Part shown: piece by piece, positions 50,044 to 59,511 of the stretch
Layout of the letters: every line of letters begins with the position of its first letter
How positions within the stretch are numbered: the stretch's first letter is position 1
From: C-114 sp963745405
Lineage (GTDB): Bacteria; Chloroflexota; Limnocylindria; Limnocylindrales; CSP1-4
Reading direction: 5' to 3'
Assembly (NCBI GenBank): GCA_963745405.1
Contig: CAVUWY010000002.1
Location: forward strand, 1,984,001-2,048,000
DNA length: 64,000 nucleotides
Notes under the pieces: generated by a model
Database searches by the model: none
What the model was told of the DNA's origin: nothing
The model's input: the letters and a program-made list of their open reading frames with translations, nothing else
Translations under genes and position numbers: made by a program

Positions 50044-51027
50044 CTACAGGTCGACCGGCGACCCCGTCTCGGCCGAGCGGAGGAGCGCCTCGAGGGCGCG
50101 CGCCTGACCGAGCGCATCGGCCCGGCCGAGGAGTGGCGGCTCGCCGCTCCGGATCGCCCGGCTCACGTCCTCGACTTCGAGCTGGTACGGGTCGGCGATC
50201 TCGAGGGCCGTCTCGACTCCGTCGCGGATCAGCGTCGCCGGGTCCGACTGCCAGGGATCGGTGAGCACGAACGAGCCCGTCGTCCCGATCGGCTCGAGGC
50301 CGCGATGGTCGGAGCGGAAGCCGCAGCTGAACTCGGCGAGCGTGCCGCTCGGGAAGTGGAGGACGCCGGTGAAGCGGACGTCGACACCGGTCGGGCCCAT
50401 GTCGGCGAAGCCGAACACGCGGTCCGGCTCCTCGCCGGCGACCACCCGGGCTCCGCTCACGCAATAACACCCGACGTCGAGGAGCGCGCTGCCGTCGACC
50501 TCCGGATCGAGGCGGACGTCCGAACGGGGATCGGAGAGGTCGTCCATCGCCCACGAGAACGAGGTCCGGATCGTGTGGACGGTCCCGATCTCCGCCAGCA
50601 GGGAGCGGAGGACCGCCACCTGCGGATGATGCCGCCACATGAACCCCTCGGACAGGACGAGCCCCGCCGCGTCGGCCGCGTCGAACGCCTCGACGACCTC
50701 GGCCGGATGGCGGGTGTACGGCTTCTCGACAAGGACGTGCTTGCCGGCCGCGAGCGCCTGCATCGTGAGCGGGTGGTGGAGCGAGTTCGGGGTCGCGATG
50801 TAGACCGCCTCGACCGCCGGGTCGGCGAGGAGCTCCTCGTACGAGCCGTGAGCGGTCGGGATGGCGTTGGCCGCCGCGTAGGCCTCGGCCTTCGCCCGGT
50901 CGCGGCTGCCGACCGCGACGACCTCGACGGCGGCCGACTTCCGCGCCCCGGCGAGCAGCTTCTTCGTGATGTTCGCGGTCGAGAGGATCCCCCAGCGGAC
51001 AGGCTCGCGGCTCGGCTCGTGGGTCAT
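50044..51027 (-). CDS. Gfo/Idh/MocA-family NAD(P)-dependent oxidoreductase
   Basis: A 327-aa dehydrogenase. The N-terminal nucleotide fold reads WGILSTANITKKLLAGA, with the family motif VLVEKPYTRHPAE (EKP loop). The C-terminal half forms the sheet domain (RVFGFADMGPTGVDVRF, then GFRSDHRGLEPIG). Such enzymes oxidise sugar or inositol hydroxyls. ATG 51027 is preferred; the frame can start at GTG 51036, 1 base from the stop of the epimerase gene. The two genes form an operon. Confidence 0.88.
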   Translation of the reverse strand: MTHEPSREPVRWGILSTANITKKLLAGARKSAAVEVVAVGSRDRAKAEAYAAANAIPTAHGSYEELLADPAVEAVYIATPNSLHHPLTMQALAAGKHVLVEKPYTRHPAEVVEAFDAADAAGLVLSEGFMWRHHPQVAVLRSLLAEIGTVHTIRTSFSWAMDDLSDPRSDVRLDPEVDGSALLDVGCYCVSGARVVAGEEPDRVFGFADMGPTGVDVRFTGVLHFPSGTLAEFSCGFRSDHRGLEPIGTTGSFVLTDPWQSDPATLIRDGVETALEIADPYQLEVEDVSRAIRSGEPPLLGRADALGQARALEALLRSAETGSPVDL

Positions 51028-51037
51028 GCCTGCCACT

Positions 51038-52075
51038 CTAGATGCTGGCGCCGGGCACCGTCACCATCGGTTCGAGCCCCTGCTCGACTGGGTCGAGTGC
51101 TCCCCGGGCGGCCAGGGTTCGATAGAGCTCGACCGTCCGGCGGACCGCCTCGCCGAGCGGGGTGACCGGGACCGGGCCGATCGCCGCCAGCTCCTCGTCG
51201 GCGATCTCCTCGGGGAACGGCAGGCCGGGCTCGACGAAGTCGATCGTCGCTCCGGCGCCCGGCACCGCCGCGTCGATCGCGTCGATGAAGTCGCGGACGT
51301 GGGCGAGGCTGCCGCCGAGGTTGAAGGTCCGGGCGCCCTCGAGCGAGGAGCGGCCGGCGAGGATGAGGGTCCGGGCTACGTCCTCGGCGTACTGGAAGAC
51401 CATCCGCCCGCCGAAGCTGATCGTGTACGGCCGGCCGACGACGGCGGCGACGATGGCCTTGGTCGGCGTGCTCGTCAGGCCCTGGTCCCGGCCCGGCCCG
51501 AAGACCGTCATCGGCCGCAGCCCGATGCTCGACAGTCCGTTCTCGAGCCAGTAGACCGCGGCCGTCCCCTCGTTCGCCTGCTTGTAGACCCCGTAGTGGT
51601 TCACCGGGTGGGCCGTCGCCGTCGCCTCGAGGCGATGGGTCGACGGATCGGCGTCAGCGGCATCGAACATCCCGATCGAGCCCGTGTAGACGAGGTGGCC
51701 GATGCGGTCCGCCCGGCGACGGACCGCCTCGAAGACGTTGACCGTGCCGAGCACGTTGACCCGGGCACCGAGTGGCGGGTCGGCCCGGCAGAACGGCACC
51801 TGGAGCGCCGCGAGGTGGATGACGTTCGTGATCGCGTGCTCGTCGAGCGCTCGCTCGATCGAGTCGAGGTCGGTGATGTCGCCGCGGACGACGATCACCG
51901 AGGCAAGCTCCTCGTCGGTCGCGATCTGGCGGAGCCGCCGGGTGTCCGTCGCGAGGTCGAAGGCGACGACGGGCACGCCCTCGCGGGCGAGGGTCCGTAC
52001 GGTCCAGGCGCCGATGCAACCGAGCGCGCCGGTGACGAGGAATTGCTCCCCGCTCGCGTCTCTCGGCTGCGTCAT
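51038..52075 (-). CDS. NAD-dependent epimerase/dehydratase (extended SDR)
   Basis: A 345-aa sugar-nucleotide-type SDR. FLVTGALGCIGAWTVRTLA is the GxxGxxG nucleotide site; the catalytic Tyr-x3-Lys is in HYGVYKQANEGTAAVYW. The pair with a Gfo/Idh enzyme suggests modification of a sugar or sugar acid. It starts 90 bases from the end of the IclR gene and the start is preceded by AGGA. An inverted repeat (52093-52127) lies just upstream. Confidence 0.87.
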   Translation of the reverse strand: MTQPRDASGEQFLVTGALGCIGAWTVRTLAREGVPVVAFDLATDTRRLRQIATDEELASVIVVRGDITDLDSIERALDEHAITNVIHLAALQVPFCRADPPLGARVNVLGTVNVFEAVRRRADRIGHLVYTGSIGMFDAADADPSTHRLEATATAHPVNHYGVYKQANEGTAAVYWLENGLSSIGLRPMTVFGPGRDQGLTSTPTKAIVAAVVGRPYTISFGGRMVFQYAEDVARTLILAGRSSLEGARTFNLGGSLAHVRDFIDAIDAAVPGAGATIDFVEPGLPFPEEIADEELAAIGPVPVTPLGEAVRRTVELYRTLAARGALDPVEQGLEPMVTVPGASI

Positions 52076-52092
52076 CCGATCCTGCCCTCGTG

Positions 52093-52127
52093 TTCAGTAG
52101 GCTGGCGGTCGGTCTACGGACTGAACG
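52093..52127 (-). promoter_or_regulatory. Inverted repeat upstream of the epimerase gene (possible IclR site)
   Basis: GTTCAGT (52093-52099) and ACTGAAC (52121-52127) form 7-bp arms around a 21-base spacer, 18 bases upstream of the epimerase start. A related TGTTCAG occurs at 53174-53180 upstream of the ABC operon, so one regulator (perhaps the IclR protein) may act at both. Confidence 0.35.
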
Positions 52128-52164
52128 TTATCGGCAGGATAGACGAGACGTCAACCCGACCCCC

Positions 52165-53037
52165 TCAGGCCGTCGTGTCGACGCGCGTGGCAGCGAGCGG
52201 GTTCGACAGCATGGCGGCGAGCCGCTGCAGGTCGGCCACGAGCTCGGCCCGCCGTTCCTCGGTGGCCCGTGCCTTGAGGAGGGTCACGCTCGCCCCGTAG
52301 ATGCCCTCACCCGAGCCACGCCGCGGGATGGCGATCCCATAGCAGACGACCCCTTCGGATGCCTCCTCGTCGTCGATGGCGAAGCCCCGGGCGCGGACGC
52401 CCTCGAGGTCGGCGAGGAGCTCGGGAACCGTGCGATGCGAATGGCGCGTCATCGTCGGCAGCCAGTGGACGCCACGGAGCCGGCCGGCGACCTCGTCGGG
52501 TTCGAGCGCGGCGAGGGCGGCCTTGCCGAGGGCGGTGCAGGTGGCCGGCAATCGGCGGCCGATCTCCGAGGCGAGGCGGATCGGCTGTCGCCCGTCGTGG
52601 CGGGCGATGTACGTGACCTCGAGGCCGTCGAGGACGGCGAGCTGCATCGTCTCGTCGGAGGCGGTGACCAGGTGCTCGCACGCCTCGTAGAACTCCTGGA
52701 CCTGATCGACCGCGGCGAGGTACGCCCCGCCGAGCTCGGCGAGCCGGCGTCCGAGGGCGAAGCCGAGCCCGACGCGACGAAGGAGGCCCGCCTCGACGAG
52801 CGCGGCGCAGATGTTGGCGATCGAGGATTTCGGCAGCCCGAGCCGACGTGAAAGCTCGCTCGTTCCGAGGGGCTCAGTCGCGTCGACTGCGAGGAGATCG
52901 AGGATCGCCGCCGCCCTGGTCACGGCCGGCGCGAGCGATCCGCCGCCATCGGCTGCCGGCCCGGCGCCGTCGCCGCTCGGGTCCGTCCCATCGCCGTCGA
53001 CGACCGGTGTTCGGACGGGGAAGGATCGACCACTCAT
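52165..53037 (-). CDS. IclR-family transcriptional regulator
   Basis: A 290-aa regulator. A Gly/Asp-rich N-terminal stretch of ~30 residues precedes the winged helix (PLGTSELSRRLGLPKSSIANI). The effector domain includes TASDETMQLAVLDGLEVTYI and GRRLPATCTALGKAALA, the IclR ligand-pocket signature. ATG 53037 follows GGGGAGG; a longer frame upstream is not family-like. It is divergent from the ABC-aminotransferase-CoA-transferase operon and probably senses its substrate. It reads toward the epimerase pair. Confidence 0.9.
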   Translation of the reverse strand: MSGRSFPVRTPVVDGDGTDPSGDGAGPAADGGGSLAPAVTRAAAILDLLAVDATEPLGTSELSRRLGLPKSSIANICAALVEAGLLRRVGLGFALGRRLAELGGAYLAAVDQVQEFYEACEHLVTASDETMQLAVLDGLEVTYIARHDGRQPIRLASEIGRRLPATCTALGKAALAALEPDEVAGRLRGVHWLPTMTRHSHRTVPELLADLEGVRARGFAIDDEEASEGVVCYGIAIPRRGSGEGIYGASVTLLKARATEERRAELVADLQRLAAMLSNPLAATRVDTTA

Positions 53038-53369
53038 GCCGCCGTGAACCTCCCCGCGCGTGCACTGACCCCAGGCCGAACCGTGCCCTGGGCCTCGAGC
53101 CGATCGCCGTCCGTCCTCAGCATACGGGAGCGACCTCCATCCTGATGCGACCGTCTTGACACCAGTTCGATACTGTTCAGCATACCGCGCATCGTCCAGT
53201 CCATTGGACAAGCCCAGCAGGAACCGAGGAGGAGCCGAGAGGGCCCGACGACACCCACGACGCCGGGACGGGCGTCGAGCACCGAATCAGGCGGCGGGTT
53301 CGTTCCGGCCGCCGATGGGAGCGGCGAGGACCGCCCCCACGAGGGAGTGCCCAGGGAGAAGGAGGAAGC
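53038..53369 (+). promoter_or_regulatory. Intergenic control region of the IclR/ABC catabolic operon
   Basis: TCAGCATAC occurs twice in direct orientation (53117-53125 and 53177-53185), 60 bases apart. TTGACA (53156-53161) is a likely -35 with a weak -10 after it. A strong ribosome site (GAAGGAGGAAGC) precedes the binding-protein gene. No RNA gene or further coding frame is convincing here. Confidence 0.4.
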
Positions 53370-54938
53370 ATGCGCCACGGATCCCTACTGGCCTGGTCGG
53401 TCAGACTTTCGGTGGTCGCACTGATCGCGACCGCCTGTGGAGGGTCGGCGACACCGGCTCCGAGCGGAGCGGCACCCAGTGCAGCGGCACCCAGCCAAGC
53501 GGCATCCAGCGGGGCGGCACCCAGTGCGGCGGCCGAGGACTTCACCGGTGTCAGCGTCAACGTCCTCACCTTCACCGGTCCGCAGATCGCCGAGCCGCTC
53601 CAGCGCCACGCGCCGGAGTTCAACAAGCTGACCGGGGCGAAGGTCTCTGTCGTGACGGTCCCGTTCAGCGACCTGTACACGAAGATCCTCACCGACGTCT
53701 CGACCGGCACGAACAGCTACCAGGCGTTCGTCTTCGATCCGCAGTGGATGGGCGACTTCGTCGGGCCCGGCTACCTGGCCGACCTGTCGGACAAGGTCAA
53801 GAACGACCCGACCATCCAGTGGAACGACGTCGGCCCGTTCTTCCGCGATTTCAGTGCGTCGTACCAGGGCAAGACGTACGCGATCCCCCTCGACGGCGAC
53901 TTCCACATGGTCTACTACCGGACCGACCTGCTGGCCAAGGACGGTCTCAAGCCGCCCGCCACATGGGACGACTACCTGACCATCGCGGCCAAGTACAACA
54001 AGCAGGACCTCAACGGCGACGGCACGCCGGACTACGGCTCGTGCATCTCGAAGAAGCGCAACTCGCAGGCGTACTGGTTCATCACCTCGATCGCCGGTGG
54101 CTTCATCCAGAGCAAGGGCACCAACCAGGGCGCCTTCTTCAGCACGGACGACATGAAGCCGCTCATCCAGAACGACGCGTTCGCAGCGGCACTCGACATC
54201 TACAAGAAGACGGGCGACTACGGCCCGCCGGATGAGCTCAACGACGACGTCGGGGCGACCCGCGGCCTGTTCACCTCGGGGCGCTGCGCCCTGTCCATGG
54301 ACTGGGGCGACATCGGGACCCTGGCCATCGATCCGAAGACCTCGAAGGTCCAGGACAAGGTCGGGGCGGTCATCCTGCCCGGCTCGAAGAGCGTCCTCGA
54401 CCGGTCGACCGGCAAGCTCGTGCCGTGCGACACGACCGTCTGCCCGTACGCGGTCGACGGCATCAACCACGCCCCGTTCGCCTCCTTCGGCGGCTGGTCG
54501 GGCGCGGTCAACGGCAAGATCGACGCGAAGGTCCAGGACGCGGCATACGCGTTCCTCGCCTACGTCAGCGCGCCCGCCCAGTCGAACGTCGACGTGACGA
54601 TCGGGGCGACCGGCTTCAATCCGTACCGCACGTCACAGTTCACGGACACGAGTGCGTGGCTGAAGGCGGGCATGAGCGAGCAGGCCGCGAAGGACTATCT
54701 TGGAGCCATCCAGGCGAGTCTTCAGAGCCCCAACATGATCCTCGACATGCGGATCCCGAAGACCCAGCAATACCAGCAGGTCGTGCTCGACCAGGCGGTG
54801 TCCCAGTTCCTGGCCGGCGAGATCGATCGCGATACCGCGATGAAGCAGATCAACGACGGCTGGGAGGAGATCACCAACACCGAGGGTCGCGACAAGCAGC
54901 TCGCGGCCTACAAGGCGAGTCTTGGCGTCCAACGCTGA
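53370..54938 (+). CDS. ABC transporter substrate-binding lipoprotein (family 1)
   Basis: A 522-aa binding protein with signal and lipobox ATAC (Cys23). An Ala/Ser/Pro-rich linker made of short tandem repeats (GAAPSAAAPSQAASSGAAPS) follows. The binding domain includes QAFVFDPQWMGDFVG, YAIPLDGDFHMVYYRTDLL and FTSGRCALSMDWGDIG. Four Cys in the mature part may form disulfides. It precedes two permease genes and a set of catabolic genes, suggesting uptake of the compound degraded by them. Ligand unknown; it need not be a sugar. Confidence 0.9.
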   Translation: MRHGSLLAWSVRLSVVALIATACGGSATPAPSGAAPSAAAPSQAASSGAAPSAAAEDFTGVSVNVLTFTGPQIAEPLQRHAPEFNKLTGAKVSVVTVPFSDLYTKILTDVSTGTNSYQAFVFDPQWMGDFVGPGYLADLSDKVKNDPTIQWNDVGPFFRDFSASYQGKTYAIPLDGDFHMVYYRTDLLAKDGLKPPATWDDYLTIAAKYNKQDLNGDGTPDYGSCISKKRNSQAYWFITSIAGGFIQSKGTNQGAFFSTDDMKPLIQNDAFAAALDIYKKTGDYGPPDELNDDVGATRGLFTSGRCALSMDWGDIGTLAIDPKTSKVQDKVGAVILPGSKSVLDRSTGKLVPCDTTVCPYAVDGINHAPFASFGGWSGAVNGKIDAKVQDAAYAFLAYVSAPAQSNVDVTIGATGFNPYRTSQFTDTSAWLKAGMSEQAAKDYLGAIQASLQSPNMILDMRIPKTQQYQQVVLDQAVSQFLAGEIDRDTAMKQINDGWEEITNTEGRDKQLAAYKASLGVQR

Positions 54939-56118
54939 CCCCCTGACTCAGGATCGGCGAGGCCCGGCCCCCCTCGAGGGGTCGGGCCTCGGCATGACTC
55001 CCGCCGGGCAGCGTGTCCGGCCGACCGTTCGTCGACCGGGCGGCGCACTGGCGCCGAGGAACGTGTTCCTCTGGCCGTCGCTGCTCGTGATCCTCGCCCT
55101 GTCGATCTTCCCCCTCGTCATCTCCCTGTACCTGTCGCTGTCCCGCCTCGAGTTCACCCCGGACGGCATCGACATCTCGTTCCTCGGGATCAACAACTAC
55201 CAGACGCTCCTGTTCGGCAGCGAGCAGTCCCATCTCATCGGCGTGATGAAGACGCCGTCGCTCCTCGGCTGGACGATCTTCGTCGTCGGGACGGGTCTCC
55301 TCGCCTGGGCGTTCGCTCTGGCCATCCGCGGTGGGGTGGGCCTCCTCGGGCTCGTCTTCCGGGCCCTCGGCGGCCTGTTCGGGGTCGGTCTGCTGTGGCT
55401 TCTCGTCGCCACGACGTTCAGCCCGGGCGGCCGGCCGGGGACCTTGTTCGTCACCCTGTCCTACGTCTTCGTCGGCCTGACGATCCAGTACGCCCTGGGC
55501 CTCGGGCTCGCCCTCCTCGTGACCCAGCGCTTGCCCGGCCGCCGGTTCTTCCGGGTCGTCTTCCTCATCCCGATGATGATCACGCCGGTCGGCGTCGCCT
55601 ACATGTTCCTCATGCTGTCGGACACCGGGAAGGGGCCGTTCGTGCCGATCTTCGATGCCATCGGCGGCCAGGACTGGACGTGGGTCAACGATCCGTGGCT
55701 GGCCCGGATCGCGGTGATGATCGGCGACATCTGGCAATGGACGCCGTTCATGTTCATCGTCCTCCTCGCTGCGCTCGAGGGGCAGGACGTCGAGGTCGGC
55801 GAGGCGGCGCTCGTCGATGGGGCGAACCGCCGCCAGGTCTTCAGCCACATCACCTGGCCGGCACTCCTGCCGGTCACGACGACCGTCATCCTCATCCGGA
55901 TGATCGAGGCGTTCAAGATCATCGACCTGCCGAACATCCTCACCAACGGTGGGCCCGGCACCGCCACCGAGTCGCTGACCCTTCAGTCGTACTTCGACTG
56001 GCGGACCCTCAACCTCGGCAGATCGGCGGCGCTCGCCTACATCCTCCTGATCGTCGTGACGATCTTCTCGGTCGCCTACGTGACACTCGTCCGGCGGCGG
56101 GTGACGGTCCACGAATGA
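54922..56118 (+). CDS. ABC transporter permease (MalF-like) with inserted helices
   Basis: A 398-aa permease from TTG 54922 (AAGGCGAG upstream) that overlaps the previous stop by 17 bases; ATG 54994 is the alternative. The core begins NVFLWPSLLVILALSIFPLVI and contains the EAA loop GEAALVDGANRRQVFSHITWP. Between the first helix and the core there is an insert with two more hydrophobic stretches (WTIFVVGTGLLAWAFALAI, LLGLVFRALGGLFGVGLLWL). A 13-bp hairpin lies within the overlap region. Confidence 0.88.
   Translation: MASNADPLTQDRRGPAPLEGSGLGMTPAGQRVRPTVRRPGGALAPRNVFLWPSLLVILALSIFPLVISLYLSLSRLEFTPDGIDISFLGINNYQTLLFGSEQSHLIGVMKTPSLLGWTIFVVGTGLLAWAFALAIRGGVGLLGLVFRALGGLFGVGLLWLLVATTFSPGGRPGTLFVTLSYVFVGLTIQYALGLGLALLVTQRLPGRRFFRVVFLIPMMITPVGVAYMFLMLSDTGKGPFVPIFDAIGGQDWTWVNDPWLARIAVMIGDIWQWTPFMFIVLLAALEGQDVEVGEAALVDGANRRQVFSHITWPALLPVTTTVILIRMIEAFKIIDLPNILTNGGPGTATESLTLQSYFDWRTLNLGRSAALAYILLIVVTIFSVAYVTLVRRRVTVHE
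54959..54990 (+). terminator. Hairpin at the binding protein-permease junction
   Basis: GAGGCCCG (54959-54966) pairs with CGGGCCTC (54983-54990); inner pairs G67-T82 and C68-C71 with G78-G81 extend it to 13 bp. No T-run follows. Same position as the hairpin in the other sugar operon (31852-31885), so it may lower permease expression. Confidence 0.6.
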
Positions 56119-56128
56119 GGGCAGCCCG

Positions 56129-57169
56129 ATGACCATCGTCCCGGGTCGCCGATCCCCACGGCGCCGGTCGCCGCTCGCGATCAGCCGACGGGCGAGGGTG
56201 GTGTCGTACGCCCTGCTCGGGATCTGGACCTTCGTCGTCCTGTTCCCGCTGTACTGGCTCGTCGTCACCTCGCTGAAGCTGCCGATCCAGGTCGACAGCG
56301 GGCCCGTCTACATCCCGTTCGTCGACTTCCAGCCGACCCTGGACAACTGGCGCTACATCCTCGTCGACCTCCAGAGCGACACCGTCCGCCCGTACGTGAA
56401 CACGCTCATCGTCGGGCTGACGAGCTCGCTCATCGCCCTCATCCTCGGGTCGGCCGCGGCCTATGCGCTCGTCCGCTTCCGCTATGCCCCGCGGACCGGC
56501 GTCGTCGGGTTGTTCATCGGCTGCCTGCTGTACGTCGTGATCGCGACGATCATCGGCGCACCGTTCGTGCTGGCTATCGTGTCGGGCATCGCGATCTTCG
56601 CGATCCTGTACCAGACGATCGGGCGGCGCTTCTCCGGGTCGCTCGGCAACAGCAACGTCGCCTTCTGGCTCATCTCCCAGCGGATGCTGCCGCCGGTGGC
56701 CGTCGTCATCCCGATCTACGTGCTGTTCCAGCGCCTCGGCATGCTCGACACGCTCCAGGCGCTGATCATCACGTACGTCGCGGTCAACCTGCCGATCGTC
56801 GTCTGGCTGATGCGCGACTATTTCTCGACGATTCCGGTCGAGCTCGAGGAGTCGGCGGCCGTCGACGGCGCTTCGCCGTACCGCGTCTTCCGTTCGATCG
56901 TCCTGCCGATCGCCGTGCCCGGCCTCGTCGCGACGTTCCTCTTCATCCTCGTCTTCGCCTGGAACGAGTACCTCCTGGCCCTCTTCCTCTCGTCGGCGAA
57001 CGCCCAGACGATGCCGCTCACGGTGGCGGCCCAGAACGCGACCCGGGGACCGCAGTGGTGGTACATGTCCGTCCTGATCCTCATCATGATCGTGCCGGTG
57101 ATCGCGGTGGCGGTCGCGCTCGAACGCTTCATCTCGCGGGGTCTGCTCGTGGGCGCGGTCAAGGGCTGA
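56129..57169 (+). CDS. ABC transporter permease (MalG-like)
   Basis: A 346-aa permease. Core helices are ALLGIWTFVVLFPLYWLVVT and others, with the EAA loop LEESAAVDGASPYRVFRSIVLP. An insert of about 60 residues (VVGLFIGCLLYVVIATIIGA and VLAIVSGIAIFAILYQTIG) adds two possible helices, as in its partner. It starts 10 bases after the first permease. No ATPase gene follows. Confidence 0.9.
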   Translation: MTIVPGRRSPRRRSPLAISRRARVVSYALLGIWTFVVLFPLYWLVVTSLKLPIQVDSGPVYIPFVDFQPTLDNWRYILVDLQSDTVRPYVNTLIVGLTSSLIALILGSAAAYALVRFRYAPRTGVVGLFIGCLLYVVIATIIGAPFVLAIVSGIAIFAILYQTIGRRFSGSLGNSNVAFWLISQRMLPPVAVVIPIYVLFQRLGMLDTLQALIITYVAVNLPIVVWLMRDYFSTIPVELEESAAVDGASPYRVFRSIVLPIAVPGLVATFLFILVFAWNEYLLALFLSSANAQTMPLTVAAQNATRGPQWWYMSVLILIMIVPVIAVAVALERFISRGLLVGAVKG

Positions 57170-57289
57170 TCCCGGCCGCCGATCTGCGGCGCTCGGCTAT
57201 ACTCCCGGTCGAATATCCAGCCTGCATAAAACGTATCCGCTCGCGCGCCGGCGCCCGTCCTCCAGCCACCATCGACCGTGAGGTTCCCC

Positions 57290-58594
57290 GTGACATCGGC
57301 TGCTCCCCGCTCCGCCCAGCCCCGCACGGTCCCCGACATCGTGACCGAGCTGCCCGGACCGAAGGCCCGGGCCCATATCGCGTTCGATGAGGCGTGGACG
57401 TCACCGAGCCTGCCGCGGGCCTACCCGATCGTGCCGGTCCGCGGGCAGGGCCTGACCGTCGAGGACATCGACGGCAACCTGTTCCTCGACTTCGCCGCCG
57501 GGATCGCGGTGAACTCGACCGGCCACGCCCATCCGGCGGTGGTCGAGCGGATCCAGCGCCAGGCGGAGTCGCTCATCCACTTCAGCGCTTCGGACTTCTA
57601 CCTGCCGATCTACGCCGAGGCGTGCAGCGAGATCGCCCGGATCGCGCCGATCGACGGGCCGGTCCGGGCCTACCTCGGCAACAGCGGCACCGAGGTCGTC
57701 GAGGCGTCCCTCAAGCTCGCCCGGTACGCCACGAGGCGCCAGTACATCGTCGCCTTCCTCGGCGCCTTCCACGGCCGGACCTACGGCAGCGTCTCGCTGA
57801 CCGCTTCGAAGTCGAAGTACCACGCGGGCTTCGGGCCGCTCCTGCCGGGCATCTATCACGCGCCGTTCGGGCATGTCGCCGACCTCGCCTGGTTCGACGA
57901 GGTCCTCTTCGACAAGCTCATCCCGGCCAACGAGGTCGCGGCCATCGTCGTCGAGCCGATCCAGGGCGAGGGCGGCTACATCGTCCCCGAGGACGGCTTC
58001 CTGGAGGGCCTCCGCGAGATCTGCGACCGCCACGGGATCCTCCTCATCGCCGACGAGATCCAGTCGGGCGCCGGGCGGACCGGCCGGATGTGGGCGGTCG
58101 ACCACTGGGGCGTGAAGCCCGACATCCTGCTCACCGCGAAGGGGATCGCATCGGGCATGCCCCTCGGGGCGATGGTCGCCCGGGCCGACGTCATGGAGGC
58201 GTGGGGTCCCGGGGCCCACGGCTCGACCTACGGCGGCAACCCGCTCGCCTGCGCGGCGGCGCTCGAGACGATCGGCCTCCTCGAAGGCGGCCTCGTTGCC
58301 GCTGCCGAGATCCGCGGTGGCCAGGCGATGGCCGGCCTCGCCCCGCTCGTCTCGCGGTTCCCCGAGGTCGTCCGCGAGGTCCGTGGCAAGGGCCTCATGA
58401 TCGGCATCGAGTTCGACACCGCCGAGCGGGCGGAGGCGGTCCAGATGGCCGCCTTCCAGCGCGGGTTGCTCGTCCTCGAATGCGGCAAGTCGAGCGTCCG
58501 GATGTGCCCCGCCCTGACGGTCAGCATCGGCGAGATGGAGACAGCGCTGCGGATCTTCACCGAGTCCGTCGCGGAGGTGGCGGCCGAGGCGTGA
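57290..58594 (+). CDS. Class III aminotransferase (acetylornithine/4-aminobutyrate type)
   Basis: A 434-aa PLP enzyme. Diagnostic blocks: YLGNSGTEVVEASLKLARY, EPIQGEGGYIVPED, LLIADEIQSGAGRTG and the PLP-lysine ILLTAKGIASGMPLGA. This set fits GABA or related omega-aminotransferases. GTG 57290 is chosen because GAGGT lies 6 bases upstream; GTG 57278 is an alternative. A possible promoter element TATACT is at 57198-57203. The next gene overlaps its stop by 4 bases (GTGA), so transamination and CoA transfer are coupled. Confidence 0.88.
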   Translation: MTSAAPRSAQPRTVPDIVTELPGPKARAHIAFDEAWTSPSLPRAYPIVPVRGQGLTVEDIDGNLFLDFAAGIAVNSTGHAHPAVVERIQRQAESLIHFSASDFYLPIYAEACSEIARIAPIDGPVRAYLGNSGTEVVEASLKLARYATRRQYIVAFLGAFHGRTYGSVSLTASKSKYHAGFGPLLPGIYHAPFGHVADLAWFDEVLFDKLIPANEVAAIVVEPIQGEGGYIVPEDGFLEGLREICDRHGILLIADEIQSGAGRTGRMWAVDHWGVKPDILLTAKGIASGMPLGAMVARADVMEAWGPGAHGSTYGGNPLACAAALETIGLLEGGLVAAAEIRGGQAMAGLAPLVSRFPEVVREVRGKGLMIGIEFDTAERAEAVQMAAFQRGLLVLECGKSSVRMCPALTVSIGEMETALRIFTESVAEVAAEA

Positions 58595-59511
58595 CCGCGA
58601 AGGTCGCCTCGATGCGCGACGCGGTCGCGGACCTCGTCCGGGACGGCGACACGGTGGCGATCGAGGGCTTCACCCATCTCATCAGCTTCGCGGCCGGTCA
58701 CGAGATCATCCGCCAGCGCAAGCGCGACCTGACCCTGGCCCGACTGACACCTGATCTCATCTACGACCAGATGATCGCCGGCGGGGTCGCCCGCAAGCTC
58801 ATCTTCTCGTGGCTCGGCAACCCCGGCGTGGGCGGGCTGGGAGCGATCCGGCGACGGATCGAGGACGCGGACCCGGCCCCCCTCGAGGTCGAGGAGTACA
58901 GCCACTTCGGGATGGTCGGGCGGTACACGGCGGGCGCCACGAACCTGCCCTTCTACCCGCTCCGAAGCTACTTCGAGACCGATCTGCCGGCCGCCAACCC
59001 GCTCATCCGGCCGATCGAATCGCCGTACGGCGACGGCACGGTCTACGCGGTCCCGCCGCTCCGCCCCGACGTGACCATCGTTCATGCCCAGCGGGCCGAT
59101 GCGGCCGGCAACACCCAGGTGTGGGGCCTGCTCGGCTGTCAGAAGGAGGCCGCCTTCGCCGCCGACCGGCTCATCGTCGTCGTCGAGGAACTCGTCGACG
59201 AGGCGGTCATCCGGGCCGACCCGAACCGGACGATCATCCCCGGCTTGATCGTCGACGCCGTCGTCGTCGAGCCGTACGGCGCCCATCCCTCGTACGTCCA
59301 GGGCGCCTACGACCGCGACAACCGCTTCTATCGCGATTGGGACCCGATCACCCGTGACGAGGCCTCGATCCAGGCCTGGCTCCGCGACTGGGTCTACGAC
59401 GTCGACGGCCGACCGGCCTACGTCGACAAGCTCGGCCCCGAGCGGATGGCCTCCCTGCGGCCCTCCGGCGCGGCGCCGTCGGGCTCGGTCGATTACGGCG
59501 AGTACCGATGA
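58591..59511 (+). CDS. CoA-transferase subunit A
   Basis: A 306-aa family I CoA-transferase alpha subunit. MRDAVADLVRDGDTVAIEGF and GGVARKLIFSWLGNPG match glutaconate/oxoacid CoA-transferase subunit A. GTG 58591 overlaps the upstream stop. The active-site Glu is expected on the partner subunit. The operon suggests that the keto or semialdehyde product of the aminotransferase is activated to a CoA ester. The exact acid is unknown. Confidence 0.87.
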   Translation: MTAKVASMRDAVADLVRDGDTVAIEGFTHLISFAAGHEIIRQRKRDLTLARLTPDLIYDQMIAGGVARKLIFSWLGNPGVGGLGAIRRRIEDADPAPLEVEEYSHFGMVGRYTAGATNLPFYPLRSYFETDLPAANPLIRPIESPYGDGTVYAVPPLRPDVTIVHAQRADAAGNTQVWGLLGCQKEAAFAADRLIVVVEELVDEAVIRADPNRTIIPGLIVDAVVVEPYGAHPSYVQGAYDRDNRFYRDWDPITRDEASIQAWLRDWVYDVDGRPAYVDKLGPERMASLRPSGAAPSGSVDYGEYR

